Assembly (NCBI RefSeq): GCF_024599655.1
Contig: NZ_CP102247.1
Location: 744,001 to 808,000 of the forward strand
Direction of reading: 5' to 3'
DNA: 64,000 bases
Origin: Enterobacter asburiae
Lineage (GTDB): Bacteria; Pseudomonadota; Gammaproteobacteria; Enterobacterales; Enterobacteriaceae
In this document: one piece after another, positions 53,134 through 62,781 of the stretch
How the letters are laid out: each line of letters opens with the position of its first letter
Numbering within the stretch: position 1 is the first letter of the stretch
Notes under the pieces: generated by a model
What the model was told of the DNA's origin: nothing
Database searches by the model: none
What the model saw: the letters and a program-made list of their open reading frames with translations, nothing else
Made by a program: the position numbers and the translations under genes

Positions 53134-53881
53134 CTTTATCGATCTTCCGTTCGGTGAGCGTGCATTGAGCCGTTCCGGCGCACTGCGCGTCGACTTTTTT
53201 CAGCGCACCGTAATCGTCGATGTAACCGATGCTGTAGTAGTTGCCGTGATAGTCACCTGTAGACGTGGTTGCCGTTGCGAAAGGCGCGATCATCAGGCTG
53301 TCAAAGCCCGGCAGCATGGTCTTCGCATTCTTACTGAGCCACGCGAGGGTGATGTAATACGGCGTGGGGTTATGCACGGTCAGCCCTTTGGTATTGGCTG
53401 AAATTTCCATGCGCATTTCCGCCAGCTCACCGGGCTTTTTGGTAATCGCTTTTGGACGCCAGAACAGTTTGATTCGGCTCTGCATCGCAACCTGCATGAC
53501 GCTGCGTTCCTCGCTGGCGCTGCTGCTTTTCGGCGGCACTTCGCGCAGGTTGAAATAGAACAAGGATTCTCTGTCTTTTGGCAGCTGGCTGGTGGTCGCT
53601 TGCTTAACGATCCTGACCTGCGACGCGGATCCCGCTTCGATGCGTTGAATAGGGGGGAGGGCCATGAAATGCGTGTCTTCTTTGCGGCCCTTTTCATCTT
53701 CAATCCAGGAGAGCGCCAGATAAGGCAGCGCCTTGCTCTGGTTTTCAACCTTCAGGCTGCTGGCTTTGTCGCTTTCCGGGAAGACAATGCGCGTGCGGTC
53801 GAGGTTTACGGCCGCGTGGGTGGTGAATGCTGTGCCGACCAGCATCAGGCACAGGCTTTTGAGTGAGGTTAATTTCATCAT
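53117..53881 (-). CDS. Periplasmic fimbrial chaperone, YqiH-like
   Basis: A 254-residue PapD-type chaperone: signal peptide (ends FTTHA), RTRIVFPESDKASSLKVENQ, the donor-strand domain with SLFYFNLREVPPKSSSASEE, and IKLFWRPKAI. Caps pilin subunits in the periplasm and hands them to the usher. Confidence 0.9.
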   Translation of the reverse strand: MMKLTSLKSLCLMLVGTAFTTHAAVNLDRTRIVFPESDKASSLKVENQSKALPYLALSWIEDEKGRKEDTHFMALPPIQRIEAGSASQVRIVKQATTSQLPKDRESLFYFNLREVPPKSSSASEERSVMQVAMQSRIKLFWRPKAITKKPGELAEMRMEISANTKGLTVHNPTPYYITLAWLSKNAKTMLPGFDSLMIAPFATATTSTGDYHGNYYSIGYIDDYGALKKVDAQCAGTAQCTLTERKIDKDAKAH

Positions 53882-53887
53882 GGTTTC

Positions 53888-56326
53888 TTACTGACATGGC
53901 AGTATCAACTGCATACTGTTTTCAAGGTGTGAAGGTAACGCGAAGCGACACTGCTGATTGTCTCCCCACGTCACGCGGAACTGCTGCTCTGGCTCGACGG
54001 CACCGAGCCAGACGTGGCCGTCATCGGCGACCATAGCAATCTGCTTATCGTTTTCCAGCAGGCGAACAACCGCGCCCAGCGGCGGCGTACCGGAAGCGGT
54101 ACGTAAGATGCCTGCGATATCATTGCCTGCACGCGTGGCAATCTGACGATATCCAATCGCGCCTTCCGTCCAGGTTGAGGTGACGACGCGGGTGTCCACG
54201 TCCACGCCATCGGGCAGGTTGTTCATATTCACCTGCACGCTGGAGGGCGAATAGCTGGAGATGGACGGTAAAACGCCAATACCAAACCGGTTGGTTTCAT
54301 CCCGCGACATGTTCAGCGGAATGTTGCCTACGCCGTCGGTGCTGACCATCACACGCGGTTCATTACCGTAGCTGCGGCGGTGCAGGGCGGCACCTTTGGC
54401 CGTCGAGGTGAACGAACCGTTCCAGCTAGCGCTCAGGGAATTGTATTCATTAGCCTTATAGCTACCGGAGAGATTCAGATCGCCATAAGGAGAATAATGC
54501 TGATAGTTGCCGCTTACCTGTGCGCCTGCGTCTGACTTCTCGCTCTCGGTCCCCGCGGAAACGCCCCAGGTATTATTGCGGTCTGATGTGTCATACCACG
54601 ACACGTTCTGGCTCAGGCTGTCGCTGTTGCGCAGGTCGTAATTCAAACGATGATCGGGATCGAGCGGTACGCTCAACGAGAGATAGAACTGCGTATCGTC
54701 CTCTTCATCTTCATAATGCGTTTTACTCCACGACAGGGTGACACCCAGGTTTTTCCAGCGGCCCAGATCAAAGTTGTAGCCTGCGGTCACGCTGCCCGTT
54801 GTGGAGGGCGAGTCGTTCCACCAGGTCTGGCGCAGCATGTTCACATAGAGGTTGAGCGATAACGCAGAAATGTACTGGCTTGCGGTCACGCTGAGCGTCT
54901 GTTTTTCTGACTGCCGATCGTTATTGTCATAATCCAGGAAACGAGCGTAGCTCAGGAACTGTGGGTCGGAGTAGCGATAGCTGGCGAGCGTCAGCTGGCT
55001 GCCTGTGGTATCGAAACGCTTGCTGTAGTTAAAGCGGTAGCTGTAGCCCGTCTGGCTATTCTGATTGGGCAACTGGCTGGTCGCCTGCGTGACGTCGAAA
55101 GAGAGGGCGCCCAGGTACTCCATGTTTTGGCCGATCCCGGCGGCGACGGACCGATAATGATCGCCATCGGCGAGCGTACCGCCATAGAGGGAGGTTTGTG
55201 ACAGCATCCCCCAGGAGAATTCCCCGCTCAGAAACGCGTTATCTTCAACGTCATGCGAGGCGTCCTTGCGCGCTTTCCCGGTCGCCAGCTTGTAACGAAC
55301 CTGACCTTTGCGGGTTAAAAACGGCACCGATTCTGCAGAGACCTGGAAGGTGCTAACGCGCCCATCTTCTTCCGTCACCTTAACGTCCAGCGTACCCTGG
55401 ACAGACTGGTTAAGATCCTGAATCACAAAGGGACCAGGCGGGACTTTGCTCTGGTAAATCACGCGATCGGCAAGGCTGACGGTAACCGTGGCGTTGGTTT
55501 GCGCGATGCCGGTAATTTGCGGCGCGTAACCGCGTAGCGACCACGGCAGCATACGCTCATCGCTAATCAGGGATGCACCGGTATAGGTGAAAGCATCAAA
55601 AATGGCAGACTGGAAATCCGTTTCGCCAAGGGTTAATTTCGCCCCAAGCGACGGCAGGGGACGGAACATATAAACGCGTGAAAAGCGTCCATCATGTTCG
55701 GAACCGGCACTGGTATGCGTTTGCGTGTACTGATAATCGCTGCGCAACCGCCACGCGCCCATATTTGCACCCGCGGTGCCGTAGGTGTTGGCGTTGTCCG
55801 TGCCAGAGCCATTATTGGGCTGGTAATGACTGGCGAACAGGTTGTAATCCAGCAATACGCCAGGCACGCCGTTGTCCCAGGTGGATGGCGGCATCCAGTC
55901 TGCGGCACGGTACTGTAGCCATGCCTGCGGGACGGTCACCTTGAGCGTCTGGCTGGCCTGGTCAAAGGTAAACTTAATATCGGGTCTGGATGAAAAATCA
56001 ATGCATCCCTCTTTTTCTGGCAGGGCGCTGCGAATGGAGTCCTGCAGAGCAAAGGTATCGGCCAGTTCAGGTGGAATACAGACCTGTACCTGATCATTCA
56101 TTTCTCGCCAGCGAAGCTGCCAGCCGTTTGCCAGCGGAATATCATTAATAGAAACCGTAACAAAATAGTTACCTGGCGTAACGGCGATTTGATCTTTGAA
56201 AAGAGATAAGTCAACGCTACCGCGATGATCTTTATCAATTGCATTAATGTTAAATTCAGTCGCGGAAGCAGTTTTCGTCATTAACAGGGACGTAATAATG
56301 ATTATCCATTGTAATTTGTATGTCAT
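53888..56326 (-). CDS. Outer-membrane fimbrial usher, YqiG-like
   Basis: An 812-residue usher with signal peptide (ends KTASA), N-terminal chaperone-binding domain, 24-strand barrel (LTLGETDFQSAIFDAFTYTG, LRGYAPQITGIAQTNATVTV) and C-terminal domains ending QLILPCQ. No frameshift, so the operon may be functional. Homologous position to yqiG, which is often a pseudogene in E. coli K-12. Confidence 0.9.
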   Translation of the reverse strand: MTYKLQWIIIITSLLMTKTASATEFNINAIDKDHRGSVDLSLFKDQIAVTPGNYFVTVSINDIPLANGWQLRWREMNDQVQVCIPPELADTFALQDSIRSALPEKEGCIDFSSRPDIKFTFDQASQTLKVTVPQAWLQYRAADWMPPSTWDNGVPGVLLDYNLFASHYQPNNGSGTDNANTYGTAGANMGAWRLRSDYQYTQTHTSAGSEHDGRFSRVYMFRPLPSLGAKLTLGETDFQSAIFDAFTYTGASLISDERMLPWSLRGYAPQITGIAQTNATVTVSLADRVIYQSKVPPGPFVIQDLNQSVQGTLDVKVTEEDGRVSTFQVSAESVPFLTRKGQVRYKLATGKARKDASHDVEDNAFLSGEFSWGMLSQTSLYGGTLADGDHYRSVAAGIGQNMEYLGALSFDVTQATSQLPNQNSQTGYSYRFNYSKRFDTTGSQLTLASYRYSDPQFLSYARFLDYDNNDRQSEKQTLSVTASQYISALSLNLYVNMLRQTWWNDSPSTTGSVTAGYNFDLGRWKNLGVTLSWSKTHYEDEEDDTQFYLSLSVPLDPDHRLNYDLRNSDSLSQNVSWYDTSDRNNTWGVSAGTESEKSDAGAQVSGNYQHYSPYGDLNLSGSYKANEYNSLSASWNGSFTSTAKGAALHRRSYGNEPRVMVSTDGVGNIPLNMSRDETNRFGIGVLPSISSYSPSSVQVNMNNLPDGVDVDTRVVTSTWTEGAIGYRQIATRAGNDIAGILRTASGTPPLGAVVRLLENDKQIAMVADDGHVWLGAVEPEQQFRVTWGDNQQCRFALPSHLENSMQLILPCQ

Positions 56327-56351
56327 CGTCCTGTTACTCGAAAAATATAGA

Positions 56352-56376
56352 ATGCCGGCTGCATTACATGCCAGCC
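56352..56376 (-). promoter_or_regulatory. Stem-loop between pilin and usher genes
   Basis: CCGGCTG/CAGCCGG arms, 11-base loop, no T run. Such intercistronic hairpins commonly keep pilin mRNA in excess over usher mRNA; that function is inferred here. Confidence 0.45.
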
Positions 56377-56400
56377 GGTTTATACCGTGATGCGAAGTTA

Positions 56401-56961
56401 TTATTTATACGCCAGAACGTAGTTAGCGGTGGCTTCAACCTGACCCGCCGTAGCGGTTTTGCCTGACAGTACTTCCATTAACGCTTTGAAGTGCAGCGTT
56501 TGCGTGGTGGAACCAGCCAGCAGATCCACTTCGTTTGCCGCACCCAGCGTAATGTTGGCTTCGGCGTTATCCAGAAGACGAACACCCACGTTCTGTGCGC
56601 CACTTGCGTAGGTGTTGGTCATCAGGCTGGTATCCGTCGCGTCTGTTGCTGAGCTGGTGAAGGTGACATCGACTTTGGTAATTGGCGTGTCCGTTTCATC
56701 CGCCGGATCGTCAAGCTGGCAGTTTTCCAGGTTGATATCAACCGGAACAGCGGTAGACTTTTTGTTGGCGTTGATGACGGCAGTGGTCACTTCACCGAGA
56801 TCGACTTCTTTATCAACGCTGTCTGGTGCAATACTGCAAGGCGCATCAATAACAACGCCTTTGAATTTGATTTTGCCCGAACCCTGGTCGTCAGCAAAGG
56901 CAGAACCCGATACAATCGCAGCCATAGCAACGGCTAACAGAACTTTTTTACCCATATACAT
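56401..56961 (-). CDS. Major fimbrial subunit, YgiL-like
   Basis: A 186-residue type 1-like pilin: signal peptide (LLAVAMAAIVSGSAFA), KFKGVVIDAPCSIAPDSVDK (first Cys), LENCQLDD (second Cys), and the penultimate-Tyr ending ATANYVLAYK used for donor-strand exchange. ATG 56961 has AAGGAT seven bases upstream; the longer frame to 56979 has none. Confidence 0.88.
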   Translation of the reverse strand: MYMGKKVLLAVAMAAIVSGSAFADDQGSGKIKFKGVVIDAPCSIAPDSVDKEVDLGEVTTAVINANKKSTAVPVDINLENCQLDDPADETDTPITKVDVTFTSSATDATDTSLMTNTYASGAQNVGVRLLDNAEANITLGAANEVDLLAGSTTQTLHFKALMEVLSGKTATAGQVEATANYVLAYK

Positions 56962-57234
56962 GAAAATATCCTTTTTCAAATGAATTCATAAACTGAATAT
57001 TAAATTTCAGAATACTCGTAAAGTATACGGTCTAAAGAGGAGGGAATGCGATTAAATTGGCTAAAACTCATTTTAAGGGAATATTAAATTATAAGCCTGG
57101 ATTATTCTAAGCAGCGCATATGATTACTGTTTTATTCTGAGATAGTCTAAATAATTAAACAGAATAAAAATAGTGTAGATTATCTTCGACAAAATAAAGA
57201 AATAATGCCTCCGCGTTTAACGGAGGCAAAATGC

Positions 57235-58008
57235 TCAACCGATACCTGCTGTTTGCAGCAACACCAGGCTCAGGCCCATCACCGACATCCCGCACAGTAC
57301 GCCATAGCTGGGGTTATTGTTCGGGTCGATCTCTTTTGCCAGCGGCATCAGTTCATCCACAGAGAGGGCGACCATAATCCCCGCGACCGCCGCCATAATG
57401 GCTGCCATCACCACCGGAGATACCAGACTTCCGAGGATCAACCACGCCAGCACGCCTCCAAGGATTTCAGCCATCCCGGAAATACCCGCCCAGAACACCG
57501 CGGTGCGTTTTGAGCCCGTGGCGGCATACACCGGTCCGGCGACGGCCAGTCCTTCAGGAATATTGTGTAAGGCGACCGCCAGCGCGATGCCAAAGCCCAT
57601 CTCAAGATTGCTGCTGGCCGTTACGTAGGTCGCGACCCCCTCCGGGAAGTTATGCAGGCTGATGCCAAGCGTTAACAGCACGGCGGTACGCTTGATATTG
57701 CGCGGCATCGGCACCACGTTTTTCTGCATTAAATCCTGCGGATGCGCGTGCGGTAGCATGCGATCGAGGGCAAAGTATCCCAGCAGGCCAAAGACAAACA
57801 TGCCGTAACCCAGCAGCGGAGACATGCCTTCTGTGCCCAGTGCGGCAGGCAGCATCTCCATCAGCGAGATGAGCAGCATGATCCCGGCGGCAAAACCCAG
57901 TGAGAAGGCCAGTACGCGGTTAGAGGGCTTTTGGCCGAGCACGCCGAGGATCGCACCGATAAAGGTCGCGGCGCCCGCCAGTATGGTCAGGATCAAGGGG
58001 ACTGACAT
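57235..58008 (-). CDS. zupT: Zinc/divalent metal transporter ZupT
   Basis: A 257-residue ZIP-family importer with eight membrane segments; metal-site motifs LHNFPEGVATYV and LHNIPEGLAVAGP. Imports Zn2+ and also Fe2+, Co2+ and Mn2+ in E. coli. Length identical to E. coli ZupT. Confidence 0.96.
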   Translation of the reverse strand: MSVPLILTILAGAATFIGAILGVLGQKPSNRVLAFSLGFAAGIMLLISLMEMLPAALGTEGMSPLLGYGMFVFGLLGYFALDRMLPHAHPQDLMQKNVVPMPRNIKRTAVLLTLGISLHNFPEGVATYVTASSNLEMGFGIALAVALHNIPEGLAVAGPVYAATGSKRTAVFWAGISGMAEILGGVLAWLILGSLVSPVVMAAIMAAVAGIMVALSVDELMPLAKEIDPNNNPSYGVLCGMSVMGLSLVLLQTAGIG

Positions 58009-58022
58009 GCATTGCTCCTTAT

Positions 58023-58041
58023 GATAATGATTCTCATTAAT
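58023..58041. promoter_or_regulatory. Fur-like box upstream of zupT
   Basis: GATAATGATTCTCATTAAT matches 15 of 19 bases of the Fur consensus GATAATGATAATCATTATC and is 14 bp before the zupT start codon, overlapping its likely promoter or leader. Confidence 0.65.
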
Positions 58042-58204
58042 ATAAATGATTCATTTCTGGCAAAGCGAGGGGGGAACCCCGGCTTTACACATTCCTTACA
58101 TTCAAATTTCCTGATGATGATCTTCACGCTTATCTGCGTTCATCTTTGCCTGATTGCGCGTAATGTAGCACCATTAAATTGACACCTTCTGTAAGGATAT
58201 CACC

Positions 58205-58993
58205 ATGACTTCTTCCCGTATGCCAGCCCTGTTTTTAGGCCACGGTAGCCCAATGAACGTTCTGGAAGACAACGTCTATACCCGAGCCTGGCGTCATCTG
58301 GGCGAGACGCTGCCGCGTCCGAAAGCGATCGTGGTGGTGTCTGCACACTGGTTTACCCGTGGTACGGGCGTGACCGCCATGGACGCGCCAAAAACCATTC
58401 ATGATTTTGGCGGCTTCCCGCAGGCGCTGTACGATACGCATTACCCGGCACCCGGCTCGCCTGAGCTGGCTCAAAAGCTGGTTGATTTGCTGGCACCTGT
58501 CCCCGTCACGCTGGATAAAGAAGCCTGGGGCTTTGACCATGGCTCATGGGGCGTGCTGATCAAAATGTATCCTGATGCGGATATCCCGATGGTGCAGTTG
58601 AGCATCGACAGTACCAAACCGGCCGCCTGGCATCTGGAGATGGGCCGCAAGCTGGCAACCCTGCGTGATGAAGGCATCATGCTGGTGGCAAGCGGTAACG
58701 TGGTGCATAACCTGCGCACGGCACGCTGGCACGGTGAGAACACGCCGTACCCGTGGGCGACCTCGTTTAACGACTACGTCAAAGCGAACCTGACGTGGCA
58801 AGGTCCGGCTGAGGAGCATCCGTTAGTGAACTATCTGGATCACGAAGGCGGTTCGCTCTCTAACCCGACGGCGGAACACTTCCTGCCGCTGCTTTATGTA
58901 TTAGGCGCATGGGACGGTCAGGAGCCAATTACCATTCCGGTTGATGGTATTGAGATGGGCAGTTTGAGTATGTTGTCGGTGCAGGTAGGGTGA
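58205..58993 (+). CDS. ygiD: 4,5-DOPA-extradiol-dioxygenase family protein YgiD
   Basis: A 262-residue class III extradiol ring-cleavage dioxygenase-like protein (FLGHGSPMNVLEDN, VVVSAHWFTRGTGV, ASGNVVHNLR holding the metal and catalytic His residues). Physiological substrate unclear. Divergent from zupT. Confidence 0.93.
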   Translation: MTSSRMPALFLGHGSPMNVLEDNVYTRAWRHLGETLPRPKAIVVVSAHWFTRGTGVTAMDAPKTIHDFGGFPQALYDTHYPAPGSPELAQKLVDLLAPVPVTLDKEAWGFDHGSWGVLIKMYPDADIPMVQLSIDSTKPAAWHLEMGRKLATLRDEGIMLVASGNVVHNLRTARWHGENTPYPWATSFNDYVKANLTWQGPAEEHPLVNYLDHEGGSLSNPTAEHFLPLLYVLGAWDGQEPITIPVDGIEMGSLSMLSVQVG

Positions 58994-58997
58994 AAAC

Positions 58998-59068
58998 ATG
59001 CCCGGTGGCGCTACGCTTACCGGGCCTACAAAACCGTAGGCCGGGTCAGGCGAAGCCGCCACCCGGCA
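58998..59068. repeat. REP pair (BIME)
   Basis: GCCCGGTGGCGCTACGCTTA/CCGGGCCTACAA facing GTAGGCCGGGTCAGGCGAAG/CCGCCACCCGGC between the convergent ygiD and ygiC. Confidence 0.8.
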
Positions 59069-59072
59069 GATC

Positions 59073-60233
59073 TTACTCCACAAAGATGTGCGGATAGAAC
59101 CGTGACAGATCCTGCGTGATCAGCGCGCGATCTTCGCGAATGCCAATCCCGGCCGGCAGATCGTTGATGAGCCAGCTGCCAATCAGCGTATAGCTGTCGC
59201 CAAACTTCGGCAGCTGATAGAACTCCTGTACGATCATCCCCTCCTCGCCGTACGGTCCTTCAACCGCTTCCAGCGTCTTACCGTTCTCGATAATCGAGAC
59301 GTTTGCGCCTTCGCGGGAGAAAATCGGCTTCACGACGTACTTATCCAGCTGCGGATGGTCATCTTCCGCAAAGTACGCCGCCAGCAGGTTCGGATGGTTC
59401 GGGAACATCTCCCACAGCATCGGCAGCAGGGCTTTGTTAGAGATAATGCTCTTCCATGCCGGCTCCAGCCAGCGCACGCCAGCATCTTCCAGCTTGGTGG
59501 AGAACATCTCGCGCAGCATGTATTCCCACGGGTAGAGCTTGAACAGGTTGCTGATCACCTGGTCCTGCATATCCGTAAACTGACCTTTTTCACCCAGGCC
59601 GATATCCTCGATATAGAGGAACTCGGTCGCCACTTCCGCTTCGGCGGCGCAGTCCTGCAGATACTGAACCGTGCCACGGTCTTCTTCCGTGTCGCGGCAG
59701 CAGGCGAGATGCAGCAGGTTGAAGCCATGCTGTTCGCGCAGCTCGGCAAAACGCTCAATCAGCTTTTCCTGCAGGCTGTTAAACTGGTCGCTGCCTTCCG
59801 GCAGGTTTCCAGCATTGGCCTGGTCTTCCAGCCAGATCCACTGGAAAAACGCCGCTTCGTACAGAGAGGTTGGCGTATCGGCGTTGTTTTCCAGAAGCTT
59901 CGGTTCACCTTTGCCGTCCCACGCCAGATCCAGGCGAGAGTAAAGCGAAGGTTGATTCGTTTTCCACGACTGACGCACAAAGCCCCAGGTGTGCTTCGGA
60001 ATGCGGAACTTTGCCATCAGCTCGTCGCTGTCGATGACCTTTTCCACGACCTTCAGGCACATCTGGTGCAGCTCGGCGGTCACCTCTTCCAGTTTTTCCA
60101 CCTGGGCCAGCGTGAGCTTGTAATAGGCGTCTTCACACCAGTACGGCTCGCCGTACATGGTGTGGAAGTTAAAACCGTACTCGGTGGCTTTTTCACGCCA
60201 GTCCGGGCGCTCGGTGATACTGACTCGTTCCAT
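59073..60233 (-). CDS. ygiC: ATP-grasp glutathionylspermidine synthase-like protein YgiC
   Basis: A 386-residue ATP-grasp ligase-like protein (LDLAWDGKGEPKLLENNADT, VKPIFSREGANVSI) lacking the amidase half of Gss. Peptide-forming substrate unknown. Third gene of the tolC-ygiB-ygiC run, three bases after ygiB. Confidence 0.93.
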   Translation of the reverse strand: MERVSITERPDWREKATEYGFNFHTMYGEPYWCEDAYYKLTLAQVEKLEEVTAELHQMCLKVVEKVIDSDELMAKFRIPKHTWGFVRQSWKTNQPSLYSRLDLAWDGKGEPKLLENNADTPTSLYEAAFFQWIWLEDQANAGNLPEGSDQFNSLQEKLIERFAELREQHGFNLLHLACCRDTEEDRGTVQYLQDCAAEAEVATEFLYIEDIGLGEKGQFTDMQDQVISNLFKLYPWEYMLREMFSTKLEDAGVRWLEPAWKSIISNKALLPMLWEMFPNHPNLLAAYFAEDDHPQLDKYVVKPIFSREGANVSIIENGKTLEAVEGPYGEEGMIVQEFYQLPKFGDSYTLIGSWLINDLPAGIGIREDRALITQDLSRFYPHIFVE

Positions 60234-60235
60234 GA

Positions 60236-60904
60236 TCAGCCGCCCATTGAGCGAGTAGAGGAGGTACCTGTCGCACTGCGCTGCATGCTGGTCTGCTTCG
60301 CCACAGATTCACCAAACCCGCCGCGGGTGATGGTGCTGGTCGTCGCGGGCTTCGGCGCCATCGCCGTTTTCGGTACCGTCACGGTGCGGCCAGGGGTCGC
60401 TGCGCCGTAGCCTTTGCCGCTGGCATCGGTATATTGACCGTAAGCCGGGCTGGCCGGGTTTTTCGAGCTAAACAGCGGCTGCTGCTGGTAGCCTGCACCG
60501 CCGCCCATCAGACGACCCATCATGTAGCCTGCCATCAGCGGCATCCAGAAGCTGCCGCTGGACTGAGCCTGCGCCTGATTTTCAGGGGCGGTGCCTGCCT
60601 GCGCCGGTGCCTGCTGGCACTGACCTTCACCAAACTCCGCCACGCAGTCTTCGCGTGAGGCATATTTCGGTGCGGTACGTTCCGCTTCTTTCAGCGCGCT
60701 CGTATAAGCGGTTTTACATTCGGCGGCTTTGCCGGTTGCGGCGGAGCAGTCGTCTGCGTTTTGATACAGCGAAACCGTTTCGTCATTTTTCTCACAGCCT
60801 GCCAGCATAAAGACAGCCGTGACCGCCAGCGCAACAGGGGTGAGGTGACGCGCGTTCCAGCTTTTGCGGAACGAAGCGTGATTTATAGATTTTGTCCGTT
60901 TCAT
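60236..60904 (-). CDS. ygiB: DUF1190 lipoprotein YgiB
   Basis: A 222-residue lipoprotein: N-terminal signal with lipobox LAGC (VTAVFMLAGC), Cys-containing DUF1190 domain (YQNADDCSAATGKAAECKTA), and a Gly/Gln/Ser-rich low-complexity C-terminus. Co-transcribed with tolC and ygiC in E. coli. Confidence 0.92.
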   Translation of the reverse strand: MKRTKSINHASFRKSWNARHLTPVALAVTAVFMLAGCEKNDETVSLYQNADDCSAATGKAAECKTAYTSALKEAERTAPKYASREDCVAEFGEGQCQQAPAQAGTAPENQAQAQSSGSFWMPLMAGYMMGRLMGGGAGYQQQPLFSSKNPASPAYGQYTDASGKGYGAATPGRTVTVPKTAMAPKPATTSTITRGGFGESVAKQTSMQRSATGTSSTRSMGG

Positions 60905-61028
60905 CTTTGTCTTCCAGGACCCAGTGGTAATAACGCTCAGGATAGAGGATGAGTGGTTGAAAATGAAGCGAAGAGGGGCGGAATCAGGGGGATCTTTACG
61001 TTGGCTTACGTTCGGGTGTGATTTTGCG

Positions 61029-61096
61029 CCGGGTGGCGCTGCGCTTACCCGGCCTACGATTAAGTAGGCCCGATAAGCGAAGCGCCATCAGGCAAT
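61029..61096. repeat. REP pair (BIME)
   Basis: CGCCGGGTGGCGCTGCGCTT/ACCCGGCCTACG and GTAGGCCCGATAAGCGAAGC/GCCATCAGGCA, between tolC and ygiB in the same transcription unit; may stabilise tolC mRNA. Confidence 0.8.
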
Positions 61097-61098
61097 GC

Positions 61099-62577
61099 TT
61101 AGTTACGGAACGGATTATTGCCTTTGCTGGCAGGCGCGGTGGTACGCGCGGCGGCAGGCTGTGCAGCAGGGGTATTGCCGTTAGCGTTGAAGTTATCAAC
61201 CGCGGCAACCTGCTCCGGGTTCTCAGGTGCAACGCTGTCCGGTGAGGTGGAGACCGGTTTGCCCAGCGCGCTGTTCAGCATCTGCAGGTCTTGCTCGTTC
61301 AGCGTACCCAGAGCCTGCTTAATGTTCAGCTGGTTAATCAGGTACTGGTAACGTGCGCTGGAGAGCTGCTGCTTCGCGTTGTACAGCGTGGTGGTCGCAT
61401 CGAGCACGTCAACGATAGTACGTGTACCGACCGAGTAGCCCGCTTCCATCGCGTCCAGAGAGCTCTGGGCAGACACAACGGCCTGTTTATAGGCGTTGAT
61501 GCTGCTGATCGAGGCGTTCACGTTGTTGAAGGAGGAACGCACGGTCTGCACCACGTTGCGGTGGGCGCTTTCCAGCTGCTCGCTCGCGCCAACAAAGTTG
61601 TACTGCGCCTGTTTCACCTGAGAGTTGACCTGACCGCCCTGGTACAGCGGCAGGGAGAAGCTCAGACCCACTTTGTTCTGGCCCATATTGCTGTCGTCGT
61701 ACTGGGACGTATTGGTTTTAGAGCCGCTATAGGTCGTATCAGAGACACCGGTAGACGCGCTCAGGCTCAGAGTTGGCAGATGGCCATCCTGCGCCTGACG
61801 AATTTGCTCGCGGGCCAGGTCCTGGCTCAGACGCGCCTGCAGTAAACTCAGGTTGCGGTTTTCCGCCTCTTTCAGCAGGGCGTTAACGGCCTGCGGTTTA
61901 TCCGTTTTAAAGCTGTCCACGTTCAGCGACGCCAGCTCAGGATAGTAATTCCCGGTGACCTGACGCAGGGATTCCAGCGCGTTATCAAGGTTGTTACGCG
62001 CGGTCACTTCGTTGGCCAGCACGGTGTCGTACTGTGAACGGGCGTTCTGCACGTCGGTGATCGCGACCAGGCCCACGTTGAAGCGCTGGGTGGTCTGATC
62101 TAACTGGCGGTAAATCGCCTGTTTCTGCGCTTCGGTGTAGGAGAGCGCGTCAATGGCGCTCAGCACGTTGAAGTACGCCGTGGCGGTGTTCAGGATCAGC
62201 GTCTGCTGGTCGGTCTGATAGGTCACATCCTGGATACCCGCGCTCTTTTCCTGCAGGGTCAGGGCGCGCCATTTGGACATATCAAACAGCGTCTGTGTCA
62301 ATTGCAGTGAGGCGCTGGTAGCATTGGAGTTAACGCCGTTAGCGTCGCGGAAACCGTTGCTGTAGGTATAATCTGCACCTAACCCTAACTGTGGCAGCAA
62401 GGGGCTACGCGCTTCGTTAATCTTTTCAAACGCAGCATCACGATCGGCCGCTGATTTACGTAAATCAGGGTTGCCCAGACGTGCCTGCTGGTAGACCTGT
62501 AACAGGTTTTCCGCCTGGCTCATTGCACTGAAGCCCGTCAGGCTCAGGCCGATAAGGATGGGGAGCAATTTCTTCAT
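61099..62577 (-). CDS. tolC: Outer-membrane efflux channel TolC
   Basis: A 492-residue trimeric channel-tunnel (signal peptide ends SAMSQA). Repeated efflux-protein halves with YSVGTRTIVDVLDATTTLYN and VGLVAITDVQNARSQYDTVL. Exit duct for RND efflux and type I secretion. ATG 62577 (MKKLLPILIGLSLTGF) as in E. coli. Confidence 0.97.
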   Translation of the reverse strand: MKKLLPILIGLSLTGFSAMSQAENLLQVYQQARLGNPDLRKSAADRDAAFEKINEARSPLLPQLGLGADYTYSNGFRDANGVNSNATSASLQLTQTLFDMSKWRALTLQEKSAGIQDVTYQTDQQTLILNTATAYFNVLSAIDALSYTEAQKQAIYRQLDQTTQRFNVGLVAITDVQNARSQYDTVLANEVTARNNLDNALESLRQVTGNYYPELASLNVDSFKTDKPQAVNALLKEAENRNLSLLQARLSQDLAREQIRQAQDGHLPTLSLSASTGVSDTTYSGSKTNTSQYDDSNMGQNKVGLSFSLPLYQGGQVNSQVKQAQYNFVGASEQLESAHRNVVQTVRSSFNNVNASISSINAYKQAVVSAQSSLDAMEAGYSVGTRTIVDVLDATTTLYNAKQQLSSARYQYLINQLNIKQALGTLNEQDLQMLNSALGKPVSTSPDSVAPENPEQVAAVDNFNANGNTPAAQPAAARTTAPASKGNNPFRN

Positions 62578-62661
62578 TTGCATTCCTTGTTGTGAAGCAG
62601 TATTAGCGCTGATCTAATTAAAAAATAATTGCCGATTCTAACAGAATCTTCCATACCAAAA

Positions 62662-62680
62662 GGTTGGCGTTACGTGCCAT
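62662..62680 (-). promoter_or_regulatory. marbox upstream of tolC
   Basis: On the minus strand ATGGCACGTAACGCCAACC matches 18 of 19 positions of the MarA/SoxS/Rob consensus AYnGCACnnWnnRYYAAAY, 85 bp before the tolC start. tolC is a known mar/sox/rob target. Confidence 0.8.
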
Positions 62681-62781
62681 CTGGCGGTAATTTGCACCAA
62701 TCTACCATATAGCCTTGCAAACGGCAGCCAAACAGCCTTGAAATTCACACTTTCATCACCATTGCTACCAGGACTCGACTC

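Noticed and set aside
59355..60410. 351-codon ORF antisense to ygiC
   Set aside because: Shadow ORF; the minus-strand gene is a well known family member.
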